Origin: Candidatus Nanosynbacter sp. HMT-352
GTDB taxonomy: Bacteria > Patescibacteriota > Saccharimonadia > Saccharimonadales > Saccharimonadaceae
Direction: 5' to 3'
DNA length: 64,000 nt
Assembly (NCBI RefSeq): GCF_022819365.1
Contig: NZ_CP089289.1
Span: forward strand, 62,001 to 126,000
Shown here: positions 17,124-26,030 of the stretch, piece by piece
Numbering within the stretch: position 1 is the first letter of the stretch
Layout: every line of letters starts with the position of its first letter
Position numbers and translations under genes: made by a program
Notes under the pieces: model-generated
Database searches by the model: none
Told to the model about the DNA's origin: nothing
What the model saw: the letters and a program-made list of their open reading frames with translations, nothing else

Positions 17124-17330
17124 ATGGCTTATAAACATACCAACTCAAAGGGCATCACATATTACTTGCATAAGACTGACGTAACTTTGCGCGGTGGCAA
17201 GACTCAAACTATTTACTTCTTCGCTAAGGTTGAGAAGAATGAAAAGGGTACACCATGTGATCTACCAGAAGATCGTATTGTGAAAGAAAACCCACGCAAC
17301 GGCTTTTTGACAATTTCTAAGAAAAAATAG
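17124..17330 (+). CDS. Conserved-looking 68-aa basic protein
   Basis: A short, Lys-rich protein (MAYKHTNSKGITYYLHKTD...) with beta-strand-like alternation (GGKTQTIYFFAKVE) and one cysteine. It has a very strong Shine-Dalgarno (AGGAGG) and its own promoter and terminator, so it is probably well expressed. I do not recognise the family; nucleic-acid binding is only a guess from its charge. Confidence 0.75.
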   Translation: MAYKHTNSKGITYYLHKTDVTLRGGKTQTIYFFAKVEKNEKGTPCDLPEDRIVKENPRNGFLTISKKK

Positions 17331-17391
17331 TCCTTTGCTTGCACCATAAGCGCGTTTGGTGATATAGTATAACCAAACAAACAGGTGCCAC

Positions 17392-17423
17392 AACTCCTCT
17401 GTAAAAAGCAGGGGAGTTTTTTG
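17392..17423 (+). terminator. Terminator after the 68-aa gene
   Basis: Ten-base-pair stem AACTCCTCTG / CAGGGGAGTT with a 7-nt loop and a T run. Just upstream (17341-17388) two further pairings can form, GCACC/GGTGC enclosing TTTGGT/ACCAAA, so the 3' UTR is unusually structured. Confidence 0.85.
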
Positions 17424-17467
17424 TTGGGGTTGATTATTTGTGGATATTGTGGTATAATAGCTACCGT

Positions 17468-17959
17468 ATGGAGTTGAAGACGGCTGAAGTGTTGGATCTT
17501 GCTAGACCGAACAGAGCGGGCGTTATTGATGTTGTTGATTCGGACGGTAATGTTGTGCCGTTGGACTATTTAGGCGAAGATTTTGTTCCTGATGCGAATA
17601 GTTATAGTGATAAAGATTTTACGAAGAGAAATAGAATTATAGTTGAGATGTGTGATCTTTTCGGTAGGATTCGTCGTCGTGCTGGCTTTGCCGAATGTCA
17701 TAGAGGTCGTGGCGACTATGATCGAGCTCGTCGCATAGAAAGAAACAGGGGTAGTGATATTTCTGAAGTTGGCAGACTTGCTATAAGCGCTTGTGAAGCA
17801 TGTCCACTTAAGCTTGATTGTGAACTGTATGGTAAATTAGGAGGGGCTGTCCTAAGTGATGTTTTGGATTATAAAAAAGTTCGCACAGCCACATCTCTGA
17901 CTAAAGCAGGCAAGAAACGTTCGGGTTGGAATAAGGGTTGCATAGATAATAATGCGTAA
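17468..17959 (+). CDS. WhiB-like four-cysteine protein, candidate Fe-S transcription factor
   Basis: About 163 aa. The central part carries C-x31-C-x2-C-x5-C (first Cys in AECHRGRG, then ACEACPLKLDCELYG), which closely follows the Wbl/WhiB pattern in which four cysteines hold a 4Fe-4S cluster and the last three sit in C..CPV...C. A basic C-terminal tail (KAGKKRSGWNKG) could bind DNA. The N-terminal 60 residues are not WhiB-like and the GVWGG turn is not obvious, so assignment is tentative. The ATG at 17468 is chosen because TATAAT (17453-17458) lies just upstream; a terminator and the fMet tRNA follow. Confidence 0.6.
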   Translation: MELKTAEVLDLARPNRAGVIDVVDSDGNVVPLDYLGEDFVPDANSYSDKDFTKRNRIIVEMCDLFGRIRRRAGFAECHRGRGDYDRARRIERNRGSDISEVGRLAISACEACPLKLDCELYGKLGGAVLSDVLDYKKVRTATSLTKAGKKRSGWNKGCIDNNA

Positions 17960-17966
17960 AGAAAAA

Positions 17967-17996
17967 GCCCCCTTCTAGACGAAGAGGGATTTTTCT
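17967..17996. terminator. Bidirectional terminator between the WhiB-like gene and tRNA-fMet
   Basis: Hairpin CCCCTTC / GAAGAGGG with one mismatch around a 5-nt loop, with a T run on the plus strand and another on the minus strand. It ends the plus-strand gene and the minus-strand tRNA. Confidence 0.75.
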
Positions 17997-18073
17997 TGGT
18001 GGCGGGGGTAGGATTTGAACCTACGACCTTTTGGTTATGAGCCAAACGAGCTACCAGGCTGCTCTACCCCGCG
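17997..18073 (-). tRNA. Initiator tRNA-fMet (CAU)
   Basis: Seventy-seven-nt cloverleaf beginning CGCGGGG with the initiator hallmark of an unpaired 1-72 position (here C1/C72), D arm GAGC-AGCCTGGTA-GCTC, anticodon loop CTCATAA, T arm GTAGG-TTCAAAT-CCTAC and an encoded CCA. The anticodon stem is TTTGG/CCAAA, so only two of the usual three consecutive G-C pairs are present. Confidence 0.95.
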
Positions 18074-18116
18074 ATACATAATTATGATATCAGCCTAGCG
18101 TAATAATTGCAACACC

Positions 18117-18566
18117 TTAGTGTTTATGACTGTTTCCTCCAAATAGAAAGTTCATCCATTGCTGGAAGTTGCTATCTGTTCGCTTCGCGCTCGACGCAAG
18201 TTTTTGGGCGAGTGTGGCGCTTTCGAAAGATTGGGTGATGAGCTGTTTTTCGCCGGGTAGACCTTTTCCTGTGCGCTGTCTAATGGTTAATTCTTGATAT
18301 TCTTCGCTTTGATAATATTTCGATTCGTATTCCAGCAAGGCGACTTGTAATTTTTCTATTTCCACTTGCTGGCGTTTGTTGTCAATAGAGCGTTGCAGTT
18401 CGTAGTTTTTTTGCATTGATTCAATGGAGCCCCAGGCCCAACTCATGGCAATTAAAATCGCAGCAGCAATAACGACATTATTTAGGGTCAAATAGTCGTG
18501 CTGTATTCTGTAAATTAATCGTTTGAGTTTTAATTTGTTCATTTTTGCAAATTTAATATCTACCAC
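18117..18566 (-). CDS. FtsB/DivIC-like septum formation protein
   Basis: A 149-aa protein with a short basic cytoplasmic N-terminus, one membrane segment (about residues 31-47), a coiled coil (about 50-90) and a globular end containing EYQELTIRQRTGKGLPGEKQ, the pattern seen after the coiled coil in FtsB/DivIC/FtsL proteins. These scaffold the divisome. It starts at GTG with TACAAT (18578-18573) 6 nt upstream, or at the ATG eight codons later. It lies between two tRNA genes on the same strand. Confidence 0.75.
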   Translation of the reverse strand: MVDIKFAKMNKLKLKRLIYRIQHDYLTLNNVVIAAAILIAMSWAWGSIESMQKNYELQRSIDNKRQQVEIEKLQVALLEYESKYYQSEEYQELTIRQRTGKGLPGEKQLITQSFESATLAQKLASSAKRTDSNFQQWMNFLFGGNSHKH

Positions 18567-18624
18567 ATAATATTGTAGCAGGAATGGTAAAAATATTCAT
18601 CTTATGATTATCAAATTCAGACTG

Positions 18625-18700
18625 TGGTGGGGGCGGCTGGGATCGAACCAGCGACCAATCGGTTATGAGCCGACTGCTCTAACCCCTGAGCTACGCCCCC
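18625..18700 (-). tRNA. tRNA with CAU anticodon, probable tRNA-Ile2 (lysidine-modified)
   Basis: Seventy-six-nt cloverleaf, acceptor GGGGGCG/CGCCCCC, anticodon loop CTCATAA, T arm GCTGG-TTCGATC-CCAGC and an encoded CCA. The anticodon-to-T-arm region resembles bacterial tRNA-Ile(CAU) more than elongator Met, and tilS, which makes lysidine-34 in that tRNA, is 3 kb away. Assignment between Ile2 and Met is by resemblance only. Confidence 0.85.
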
Positions 18701-18730
18701 GTGAGACTTATTATAGCGCATCAGAGGTAA

Positions 18731-20104
18731 TTATAGAAGTTTTCCAGCGGCAATTCGCACGGCTTCTGACCAAGAAGTAAAACAATGCGGAGTGGACGCT
18801 AGTTCTTCGCTGGTAATTTTATGTCGAACGGCCAGGGCTAGCTCAGCTGCCATATCGCTAGCGTGCGGTCCGACGATCGTTCCGCCTATGATAACTCGTT
18901 TTTTGTCAACGATCAATTTCACAAAACCTATTCGCTGGTCGGTAATATTGCTGCGTACCGTAGTCGTGAGCGGAACAATTGCTATTTTTGCGCTTATTCC
19001 TTTCACCTTACAATCATATTCATTCATTCCAATTTGAGCTATTTCTGGCTGAGTAAATGCAACTTGTAAGCGTGGGGAATCATTGAATTTAATCTTATTA
19101 TTATGTAGCAAATTATGAGCCGCAATACGACTCTGCGCTAAAGCTGTGTGAGTTTGGATATTAGCGTCAGTTACATTTCCTGCGGCAAAAATATGCCGAG
19201 CGGAAGTTTGCAGGTAAGAATTAACCAAAATGCCATTTTCGGTATATTTTACGCCAGCGTTTTCTAATCCTAAATCTGTCGCAGGCAATTGTTGGTCGGC
19301 AATTAGAATCTCATCAACGCGCACAGATTTTTCTATTCGCCCCTGCAGAAAAGTGACGCGCTTTTGTATAGACGATTTTTGTATAGCGATAATCTTAGTG
19401 CGAGCTAAGATTGAAATATTGCGATTTTTTGCGTCATTCGTAACCAAAGCACTGACTTCTGGGTCAAATGTTGATAATATTCTGGACGATTTTTCTGCTA
19501 CGTAAACTTTTGTTCCCAGGGTGGAGAAGATATGTGCCAATTCTAGTGCCGTAGCTCCCGCGCCAACAATGAACATGGTTTTTGGTGGGCGCTTCAAGCT
19601 AAAAATAGTTTTTGGAGTGTGATAAGAAACGGCACTTAATCCAGGTATTTCTGGAATTTGCCAATCAGATCCAGTTGCAATGAGAAATTTGCGAGCGGAC
19701 AAATATCTGCGATTGACGGCTATTTCATTCGGACTCAAGAAATGTGCATTGCCAGCAAAAACACTAATGCCTTGCTTTTCGTAATAATAGCGATTGCCGC
19801 CAGCTCCAGTTCTCTTTACGACTTTGTCTTTCCAGGAGAGTAGAGAAGGGTAATTATACCCAACCGAGTTGGTGCGCAGTCCAAACTTAGCGGCATCTTT
19901 GGCTGTTTGATAAACGTTAAGAGCGTGAGTTAAGAATCCAGTTGGTACATCTCCCCAGTTTGGCGATTCCCCGCCGAATGTTGATTTTTCTACAACAGCA
20001 ACTTTTTTTCCGGCACTTGCTAATATGCTGGCTGCGGGTGACCCGCCAGCGCCGCTACCAATTACGATATAGTCATAGTCAAAAGTTGGTTTTTGCGACA
20101 TCAA
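18731..20104 (-). CDS. FAD-dependent pyridine-nucleotide oxidoreductase lacking the redox-active cysteine pair
   Basis: A 457-aa protein of the dihydrolipoamide dehydrogenase/mercuric reductase fold: FAD loop IVIGSGAGGSPAA, NAD(P) loop IVGAGATALELAHIF (about residue 180), second FAD motif IFAAGNVTDANIQ (about 310) and a complete dimerisation domain. The site that normally reads GGTCLNVGCIPSK here reads GGESPNWGDVPTG, so both catalytic cysteines are missing and a dithiol mechanism is ruled out. It should pass electrons from NAD(P)H to another acceptor. A Shine-Dalgarno AGGAGA precedes the start. It follows the ATP-cone gene by 5 nt in an operon. Confidence 0.85.
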   Translation of the reverse strand: MMSQKPTFDYDYIVIGSGAGGSPAASILASAGKKVAVVEKSTFGGESPNWGDVPTGFLTHALNVYQTAKDAAKFGLRTNSVGYNYPSLLSWKDKVVKRTGAGGNRYYYEKQGISVFAGNAHFLSPNEIAVNRRYLSARKFLIATGSDWQIPEIPGLSAVSYHTPKTIFSLKRPPKTMFIVGAGATALELAHIFSTLGTKVYVAEKSSRILSTFDPEVSALVTNDAKNRNISILARTKIIAIQKSSIQKRVTFLQGRIEKSVRVDEILIADQQLPATDLGLENAGVKYTENGILVNSYLQTSARHIFAAGNVTDANIQTHTALAQSRIAAHNLLHNNKIKFNDSPRLQVAFTQPEIAQIGMNEYDCKVKGISAKIAIVPLTTTVRSNITDQRIGFVKLIVDKKRVIIGGTIVGPHASDMAAELALAVRHKITSEELASTPHCFTSWSEAVRIAAGKLL

Positions 20105-20109
20105 ATCTC

Positions 20110-20397
20110 CTAAATTATGGTTTTATAATTTTTATATAAATAGGCTGCGTCAGGATGTAGAGTTTTCATAATATGTTGTGCTTGGCGGCGGATATCGGCA
20201 GAGGTTATTTCTGGGTGAGTTTCACACCAATTCATAACGCCCAAAGTGACGGTTTTTGCAATGTCTTGAGCTTGACCTTCTGGCGTACGAACGCTTAGGC
20301 AAGTGGCAATTATGGAATTATGGAGCTTGTCTGGACTAAACTCCTCTGGAGGTCGTTTTCCTTGTTTGATGACGTCAATTTGACCTGGCTTTACCAT
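20110..20397 (-). CDS. Stand-alone ATP-cone domain protein
   Basis: A 95-aa protein consisting of an ATP-cone: VIKQGKRPPEEFSPDKL at the N-terminus and the ITSADIRRQAQHIMKTLHP segment typical of ATP-cones in ribonucleotide reductases and NrdR. No zinc ribbon (so not NrdR) and no catalytic domain. ATP-cones sense ATP/dATP, so it may regulate a partner according to nucleotide level. It overlaps the upstream membrane-protein gene by 7 bp and is followed directly by the FAD oxidoreductase, so those are the likely partners. Confidence 0.85.
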   Translation of the reverse strand: MVKPGQIDVIKQGKRPPEEFSPDKLHNSIIATCLSVRTPEGQAQDIAKTVTLGVMNWCETHPEITSADIRRQAQHIMKTLHPDAAYLYKNYKTII

Positions 20398-21128
20398 AAA
20401 TTGCCTCCGTAGCTAATGACGCCAATAACGCGGTCGACAAATAGGAATGCTGCTAAAATTAATAAGCTACCGCCGCTGGCGAATTGCAAAAATCTCTTAT
20501 GGTCTTCTCGCCAACGCTGTAAATTAGAGATGCTGCGTCCGCTGCCGATCAAGACGATAACGACAAGCAACGGCAGTGCGGACACGATGACGTAGATCGC
20601 TATGCTGATGATTTGCAAGAAGGGGTTTGGTAGGGTGATAATGGCCAGACTGGCGGCGATAATTGGCGCGATGATGAATACAATTTCTGCAATAACGCTA
20701 ATTATTCCCAGAGCAAAGCTTTCTATGGAATTTTTGGTTTTTTTGGTGCGCTTGTTTAAATATTCTGCAAAATTGCGTGGAAGCCATAATGAAGTTCCTG
20801 GTTGTCGTCGAAAGTAGAATGCCCAAATTGCGATTCCTAAGCCAAACATCATTCCTGAAGAGACGGCGGCAACGAGTTGTTCTGCGCTGGTGGCGTGGTG
20901 GATGAATAGTGATAAGAAATAGGAGATTGAGCTGATAAGTAACAAGGTGATCATTGCGACTCCAAGTACAAAACTATTGCTCATACGAAAAATTTTTCTC
21001 TGGGCGGTTTTTTTGCCAATTGAATGTCCGCTAAGTAACGTTAAAACACTAACGCTAAGCTGAAAACTAGCGTGAATAATCGCTGCAAAAATTATGGTGG
21101 CCAGTGACGAGATTGTTACGGGGGTCAT
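20391..21128 (-). CDS. Polytopic membrane protein of the FAD/ATP-cone operon
   Basis: A 245-aa protein with six or seven hydrophobic segments and short charged loops (GKKTAQRKIFR, LNKRTKKTKN). It looks vaguely like small exporter or DsbD/CcdA-type proteins, but no paired membrane cysteines are present, so I do not assign a family. It is the first gene of the three-gene minus-strand operon. A GAAGGA motif lies upstream of the ATG. Confidence 0.7.
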   Translation of the reverse strand: MTPVTISSLATIIFAAIIHASFQLSVSVLTLLSGHSIGKKTAQRKIFRMSNSFVLGVAMITLLLISSISYFLSLFIHHATSAEQLVAAVSSGMMFGLGIAIWAFYFRRQPGTSLWLPRNFAEYLNKRTKKTKNSIESFALGIISVIAEIVFIIAPIIAASLAIITLPNPFLQIISIAIYVIVSALPLLVVIVLIGSGRSISNLQRWREDHKRFLQFASGGSLLILAAFLFVDRVIGVISYGGNLW

Positions 21129-21269
21129 TTTTGTGTATAAATCCTTCCCTACCAGTGTACCACAAGCGGAATGAAAAGGTAAATAATGACCGAAAAAGGT
21201 ATTGCTTTTTTGTCAAATTTATGATAGTATAAAGACAGTTAAATAATTAACACAAAAAGGAAAAAAAAT

Positions 21270-21434
21270 ATGGAAATCAACACCAGTGAATTAGCTGAAT
21301 TTTTAGAAGTAACCCGAAAAAAGGATTTAGCAACGTGGGAACGTCAGCGTAATTCATGGGAATTGGATAGTTTTGTGTCGCGACGATTGGCGGCTTTGGA
21401 TGGCGTTCAATCTGAAGATCTTGAGCTAATTTAA
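21270..21434 (+). CDS. 54-aa protein of unknown function
   Basis: A short ORF starting MEINTSELAEFLEVTRKKD, acidic and probably helical, with AAAAAGGA as Shine-Dalgarno. A TATAAA-like -10 lies about 40 nt upstream. It fills the gap between the minus-strand operon and the elongator tRNA. Codon use looks like that of real genes, but no family is recognised. Confidence 0.6.
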   Translation: MEINTSELAEFLEVTRKKDLATWERQRNSWELDSFVSRRLAALDGVQSEDLELI

Positions 21435-21443
21435 TTCAGCACC

Positions 21444-21475
21444 TATAAAAAATTCCCCGCCGTATTGGCGAGGAA
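21444..21475 (-). terminator. Minus-strand terminator of tRNA-Met
   Basis: Stem TTCCTCGCC / GGCGGGGAA (minus strand, one mismatch) around a 5-nt loop followed by a TTTTTT run, 12 nt beyond the tRNA 3' end. Confidence 0.8.
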
Positions 21476-21486
21476 AAGATAATCCC

Positions 21487-21563
21487 TGGTAGCACCGGGT
21501 GGACCCGAACCACCGACCTCAGGCTTATGAGTCCTGCGCTCTAACCAGCTGAGCTACGGTGCC
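21487..21563 (-). tRNA. tRNA-Met, elongator (CAU)
   Basis: Seventy-seven-nt cloverleaf with acceptor GGCACCG/CGGTGCT (a G-U pair at 1-72), anticodon loop CTCATAA, variable loop AGGTC, T arm GGTGG-TTCGGGT-CCACC and an encoded CCA. The arms match elongator Met better than Ile2. The A31/G39 pair at the base of the anticodon stem is a mismatch. Confidence 0.88.
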
Positions 21564-21637
21564 ACGCTGCATTGATTGTAACAGATAGTATAAAATTTGC
21601 CAAATACGTTTTAGGTAAATTGTGAGATAATGGATAT

Positions 21638-22474
21638 GTGAGATATATTATCGCAGTCAGTGGTGGGATTGATTCGGTAGTTTTGCTGGATTTGATGTCG
21701 CGAACGGAAAAAGATTTGGTGGTCGCTCATTTTGACCACGGAATTCGTGAGGATTCGGCGAGCGATGCTAGATTTGTCGAGGCTTTAGCTGATAGATATA
21801 AAATACAATTTGTTTGTCGGCGCGAAAAGTTGGGGGCTGATGCCAGTGAAGAATTGGCGCGCCAAAGGCGTTATGAATTTTTGCGTGGCGTGGCGACGGA
21901 TTTTGATGGTATGATAGTGACGGCGCATCATAGAGATGACATTATTGAAACTGTAGCAATGAATCTTAAGCGTGGTTCTAGGTGGCGAGGTTTGGCGGGG
22001 ATGAGTGATAGTCAAATAGTTAGACCGATGAATAGCTGGACGAAGCAGAGAATTTATGAATATGCGATTCGCCAGAAATTGGAATGGTGTGAAGATGAGA
22101 CAAATCAAAGCGACTTGTATCAGAGAAATAAATTTAGGCGCAAGATAAATCGTGAACTTGATGAATATCAGAAACTTGGAGTGTATGAGGCGTGGCGAAA
22201 ACAGAGAGAATTAAGAGGGAAAATTGAGCAGGAAATAGAGAAGCTTGATGGAGAAGTCCTGAGCCGGTATTTTTTGACGATGATAGATGATAATGTCGCA
22301 CAAGAATTGCTATATTATTACGTTTTACGACATTATGATGTGTCGTTACTAGGTTCTCAATTGGAGCGTATGCTAATTGCTATAAAAACTGGAAGAGCTG
22401 GCTCGTGCTGGCAAGTTGGCGGCGGCATTGTGATGAAATTGACGCTAAGAAGTGTTATAATAAAGAGAGTTTGA
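21638..22474 (+). CDS. tilS: tRNA(Ile)-lysidine synthetase, short form
   Basis: Converts C34 of tRNA-Ile(CAU) to lysidine, so that the tRNA reads AUA and accepts isoleucine. At 278 aa it has the N-terminal PP-loop ATPase motif SGGIDSVVLLDL, HFDHGIREDS and TAHHRDDIIET, and a short following helical domain, but no long C-terminal tRNA-binding domains. It starts at GTG 21638, with GATAAT (21626-21631) 6 nt upstream (leaderless), and diverges from the elongator tRNA-Met. Confidence 0.92.
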   Translation: MRYIIAVSGGIDSVVLLDLMSRTEKDLVVAHFDHGIREDSASDARFVEALADRYKIQFVCRREKLGADASEELARQRRYEFLRGVATDFDGMIVTAHHRDDIIETVAMNLKRGSRWRGLAGMSDSQIVRPMNSWTKQRIYEYAIRQKLEWCEDETNQSDLYQRNKFRRKINRELDEYQKLGVYEAWRKQRELRGKIEQEIEKLDGEVLSRYFLTMIDDNVAQELLYYYVLRHYDVSLLGSQLERMLIAIKTGRAGSCWQVGGGIVMKLTLRSVIIKRV

Positions 22475-22502
22475 TTAGTATAGGCGAAAGGATTAGTTGA
22501 GA

Positions 22503-24371
22503 ATGGCTGTTAAGATGCCTCAAAGAAATGGAAAGAATAGAATAAGTCAAATTTTACGATTTGGATTGTTTTGGGCAATTATAATTTTTGTAGCGTTGAT
22601 TTTTTACGCAACACTCTTCCCTGCGTCGAATCTTAAAGATGTTGCATTATCTGATGTAGTGCGTCGAGCAAATGACGGTAAAATTGCTCAATTGGAGATT
22701 CAAGGAAACGATATTAAGATTACTCCGAAAGACCAATCAAAACCTACCGAGCATTCAGTCAAGGAATCTAGTAGCATTTATGAGCAGGGCTTGAACAAGG
22801 ATGCTAAGGTTGAGGTGAAGGTTATTCCACCATCCACAACCGGCGAAACAATGTGGAATCTGGCGGTTATGGTTGTGCCTGTGCTGATTATCGTGGTGTT
22901 CTTTATGTTTATGATGCGCCAAGCTCAGGGTCAAAATAATCAAGCTATGGGATTCGGCAAGAGTAAGGCTCGCCTGTATGGACAAGACAAAGAAAAGGTT
23001 CTGTTTACAGATATCGCTGGAAATGATAACGCCAAGCAAGATTTGCAGGAAGTTGTTGATTTTCTCAAGCATCCGAAGAAATATAAAGATTTGGGTGCAA
23101 AGATTCCAAAAGGCGTATTATTAGTCGGCAATCCGGGCACGGGTAAGACGATGCTAGCCCGAGCTGTTGCTGGCGAGGCTGGTGTGCCATTCTTCTCAAT
23201 TTCTGGTTCTGAATTTGTGGAAATGTTTGTTGGTGTTGGTGCTAGCCGAGTGCGAGACCTATTTTCTAAGGCTAAGAAAAATGCCCCGTGTATTATCTTT
23301 ATCGATGAGATTGATGCTGTAGGTCGTAAGCGTGGCTCTGGTATGGGTGGCGGTCATGACGAGCGTGAGCAAACTCTGAATCAGATTTTGGTGGAGATGG
23401 ATGGTTTTGATGGCGAGACTAATGTTATTGTTTTGGCGGCAACCAACCGCGCGGACGTTTTGGATCCAGCTTTGCTTCGACCTGGACGATTTGACCGGCG
23501 TGTAAATATTACGCTTCCAGAACGCAAAGATCGTGAGGCAATTCTGAAGGTTCACTTTAAGAAAAAACCAACTGATGAAACTGTTGATCTTGATAAATTG
23601 GCGGCAAAAACCGCCGGCTCATCTGGTGCGGATTTGGCGAATATGGCTAATGAAGCTGCAATTATTGCCGCTCGTCGCAACAAGAAGAAGATCTCAAATG
23701 ACGAATTAACTGAGGCGTTTGAGCGTGTGGCAATTGGTCCAGAGCGTAAGACCAAGATAATGAACGATCACGAGAAAGAATTGACTGCTTATCACGAAGC
23801 TGGCCACGCAATTGTTGGTCACGTCTTGCCTGATTCCGACCCAGTCCACAAGGTTACAATTATTCCGCGCGGCGGTACCGGTGGAGTGACATGGTTCTTG
23901 CCGCCAGAAGATAAGAGTTACACAAATGTTTACGAGTTCAAGGATATTTTGGCTCGGGCAATGGGTGGACGAATCGCTGAGCAATTGATTTATGGCGATG
24001 ACGGAATCACTACTGGAGCTGGTTCGGATTTACGAAAAGCGACTGAAATTGCCCGTGATATGGTGATTGAGCAAGGAATGGGCAAGGGCTTACGCGATCA
24101 AGTATTCCATGAAGATAACGGCGGCTTGATGTTCGATAAAATGACCAGAGAGCGTCCGTATTCTGATGAAACTGCGAAGATGATTGATGAGGAAGTTGCA
24201 CAATTGATTACCGAAGCTAAACATCGTGCAATGCTGGTATTGAAAGAGAATCGTTCGTTCCTCGATAAGTTGGCTGAGGCCTTACTGAAGGAAGAAACTC
24301 TGGAAGAATCTGAGGTTGACGAGATTCTTAAAGGCACTAAGTTACCAAAAGAAGCTAAACTGCATTCGTAA
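22503..24371 (+). CDS. ftsH: ATP-dependent zinc metalloprotease FtsH
   Basis: Membrane-anchored AAA+ protease that degrades membrane and regulatory proteins. About 622 aa: membrane segments near residues 18-38 and 120-140, Walker A GNPGTGKT, Walker [12 protein letters not shown], second region of homology [19 protein letters not shown], and zinc site HEAGH (about 428). The exact start is uncertain: TTG 22497, ATG 22503 or ATG 22515 are all possible behind GAAAGGA. Confidence 0.96.
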   Translation: MAVKMPQRNGKNRISQILRFGLFWAIIIFVALIFYATLFPASNLKDVALSDVVRRANDGKIAQLEIQGNDIKITPKDQSKPTEHSVKESSSIYEQGLNKDAKVEVKVIPPSTTGETMWNLAVMVVPVLIIVVFFMFMMRQAQGQNNQAMGFGKSKARLYGQDKEKVLFTDIAGNDNAKQDLQEVVDFLKHPKKYKDLGAKIPKGVLLVGNPGTGKTMLARAVAGEAGVPFFSISGSEFVEMFVGVGASRVRDLFSKAKKNAPCIIFIDEIDAVGRKRGSGMGGGHDEREQTLNQILVEMDGFDGETNVIVLAATNRADVLDPALLRPGRFDRRVNITLPERKDREAILKVHFKKKPTDETVDLDKLAAKTAGSSGADLANMANEAAIIAARRNKKKISNDELTEAFERVAIGPERKTKIMNDHEKELTAYHEAGHAIVGHVLPDSDPVHKVTIIPRGGTGGVTWFLPPEDKSYTNVYEFKDILARAMGGRIAEQLIYGDDGITTGAGSDLRKATEIARDMVIEQGMGKGLRDQVFHEDNGGLMFDKMTRERPYSDETAKMIDEEVAQLITEAKHRAMLVLKENRSFLDKLAEALLKEETLEESEVDEILKGTKLPKEAKLHS

Positions 24372-24377
24372 AATAAT

Positions 24378-26030
24378 ATGGGGCGCGTTCGTAGTACAGT
24401 TACGAAAATAAATCAGCGGCTTAATGTGAAATTGGCTGCTACTATCCTGGCGGGCTCGACGTTGTTGTCGAGCTTGTTGGGGTTTTTCCGTGATCGTTTA
24501 CTCAACTCCGCCTATATGCCAAGCGAAAATGGAGCGCTGGCGGGATACCCCGTTGGACTAGACGCTTATACGGCAGCTTTTATGGTGCCAGATTTTATGT
24601 TTGCAGTGCTGGTTTCTGGTGCGCTTAGTGTGACGTTCATTCCAGTTTTTAATGAGCGCTGGGTCAAGGGTAATAAGCAGTCGGCTTGGCAAATTAGCTC
24701 GAGCATGATTAATTTTATGGCGCTAATAACCATGGCGGCGTCGGTGTTGATTATTATTTTCGCTGATCCGTTGATGAAGTATTTAATCGCGCCTGGTCTG
24801 AGTGAATCTGGTCATGCTTTGGCGGTTAGTATGATGCAGGTGATCGCGGTTAATCCGTTTATCTTTGCGGTTGCGGCGGTGATTGCTAGTATTCAGCAAG
24901 CGGTCGGGCGATTTATGTTCTGTGCGCTGGCTCCAATGCTATATAACGTCGGTATTATTATCGGTACAGTGTGGTTTACCGGCGGCGTCAATTTATTCGG
25001 CTGGCAGATTTTTGACGGTGGCATTATGGGCGTGGCATTGGGTGTGGTTTTGGGATCATTTTTACAATTGATCGTCAGTGCGGTTGGCTTGGCTGGACTT
25101 GGGTTTGATTACAATTTCAAAATTTACTGGCGAAATAAGGGATTTAGGAAAGTTTTATCTTTATTGCCTGCGCGTTCTGTTGATCAAGGAATGGATTATG
25201 TGGTTAGCTTGGTCGAGGTCAATTTGGCTTCGCGCTTGGCTGATGGAACGGTTAGGGCGTACCAACAGGCTTTGACTCTTCATATGATGCCGATCAATCT
25301 TATTGGCGTGGCGATTTCAAATGCCGCCTTTCCGCAATTAACTGAGCATTTGGGCGAAGGTCGAAATGACCTATTTCAAAAAGACCTGCGTTCTCTGCTG
25401 AGAATTATTTTTTGGATGGCGCTTCCGGTGTCGGTGGTGATTTTCTTTACCAGGGGATACGTCGTGCATTTTATCCGCAATGGTGGCAATCAACTAATCG
25501 CGGGAATTTTGGGCTGTCTGGTCGTGGCGATTTTATTCCGAACTATTTACCATATGGCCGCGCGAGCATTTTACGCCCGCCAAGATACAAAAACTCCGCT
25601 ATATATTTCAATTTTCTCGATTACTTTGAATATTATTTTAGCAATTGTTCTATCGATGGTCTTGAAAATGGGCGCGTATGGATTGGCTTGGGCTCAATCG
25701 ACAGTAGCGGTTTTGGAAGTGGTTGTGCTTTTGGCGGTTATGAATCGTCAAATGCCAAAATTATTTGACATGACGTTTGTGCGAGCGATTTTTAAGATGA
25801 TAATTGCTGGTACTGTTACGGGTGTGGTTTGTTATGTTGCCGTGCTAATTATGCCGTTTCGTTATCATGACGACAGTTTCTTTAGCGCTTTCCCGAAATT
25901 TGTTATCATTTCATTGGTCAGTTTTGGCACGTATGCCGCGACTTCAAAGTGGCTAAAATTGCCAGAAATTGACCCGATTCTTGCACGATTGAAAAAAGTG
26001 TTATTTGGACGATTGGAGTTTAAGGGCTAA
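24378..26030 (+). CDS. murJ: Lipid II flippase MurJ (MviN family)
   Basis: A 550-aa protein with about 14 membrane segments and the MurJ N-terminal pattern [17 protein letters not shown]. It flips lipid II across the membrane for peptidoglycan synthesis. It follows ftsH by 6 nt and overlaps lepA-N by one base (TAATG), so ftsH-murJ-lepA-N looks like one transcription unit. With murC at 15 kb it supports an active peptidoglycan pathway. Confidence 0.93.
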   Translation: MGRVRSTVTKINQRLNVKLAATILAGSTLLSSLLGFFRDRLLNSAYMPSENGALAGYPVGLDAYTAAFMVPDFMFAVLVSGALSVTFIPVFNERWVKGNKQSAWQISSSMINFMALITMAASVLIIIFADPLMKYLIAPGLSESGHALAVSMMQVIAVNPFIFAVAAVIASIQQAVGRFMFCALAPMLYNVGIIIGTVWFTGGVNLFGWQIFDGGIMGVALGVVLGSFLQLIVSAVGLAGLGFDYNFKIYWRNKGFRKVLSLLPARSVDQGMDYVVSLVEVNLASRLADGTVRAYQQALTLHMMPINLIGVAISNAAFPQLTEHLGEGRNDLFQKDLRSLLRIIFWMALPVSVVIFFTRGYVVHFIRNGGNQLIAGILGCLVVAILFRTIYHMAARAFYARQDTKTPLYISIFSITLNIILAIVLSMVLKMGAYGLAWAQSTVAVLEVVVLLAVMNRQMPKLFDMTFVRAIFKMIIAGTVTGVVCYVAVLIMPFRYHDDSFFSAFPKFVIISLVSFGTYAATSKWLKLPEIDPILARLKKVLFGRLEFKG

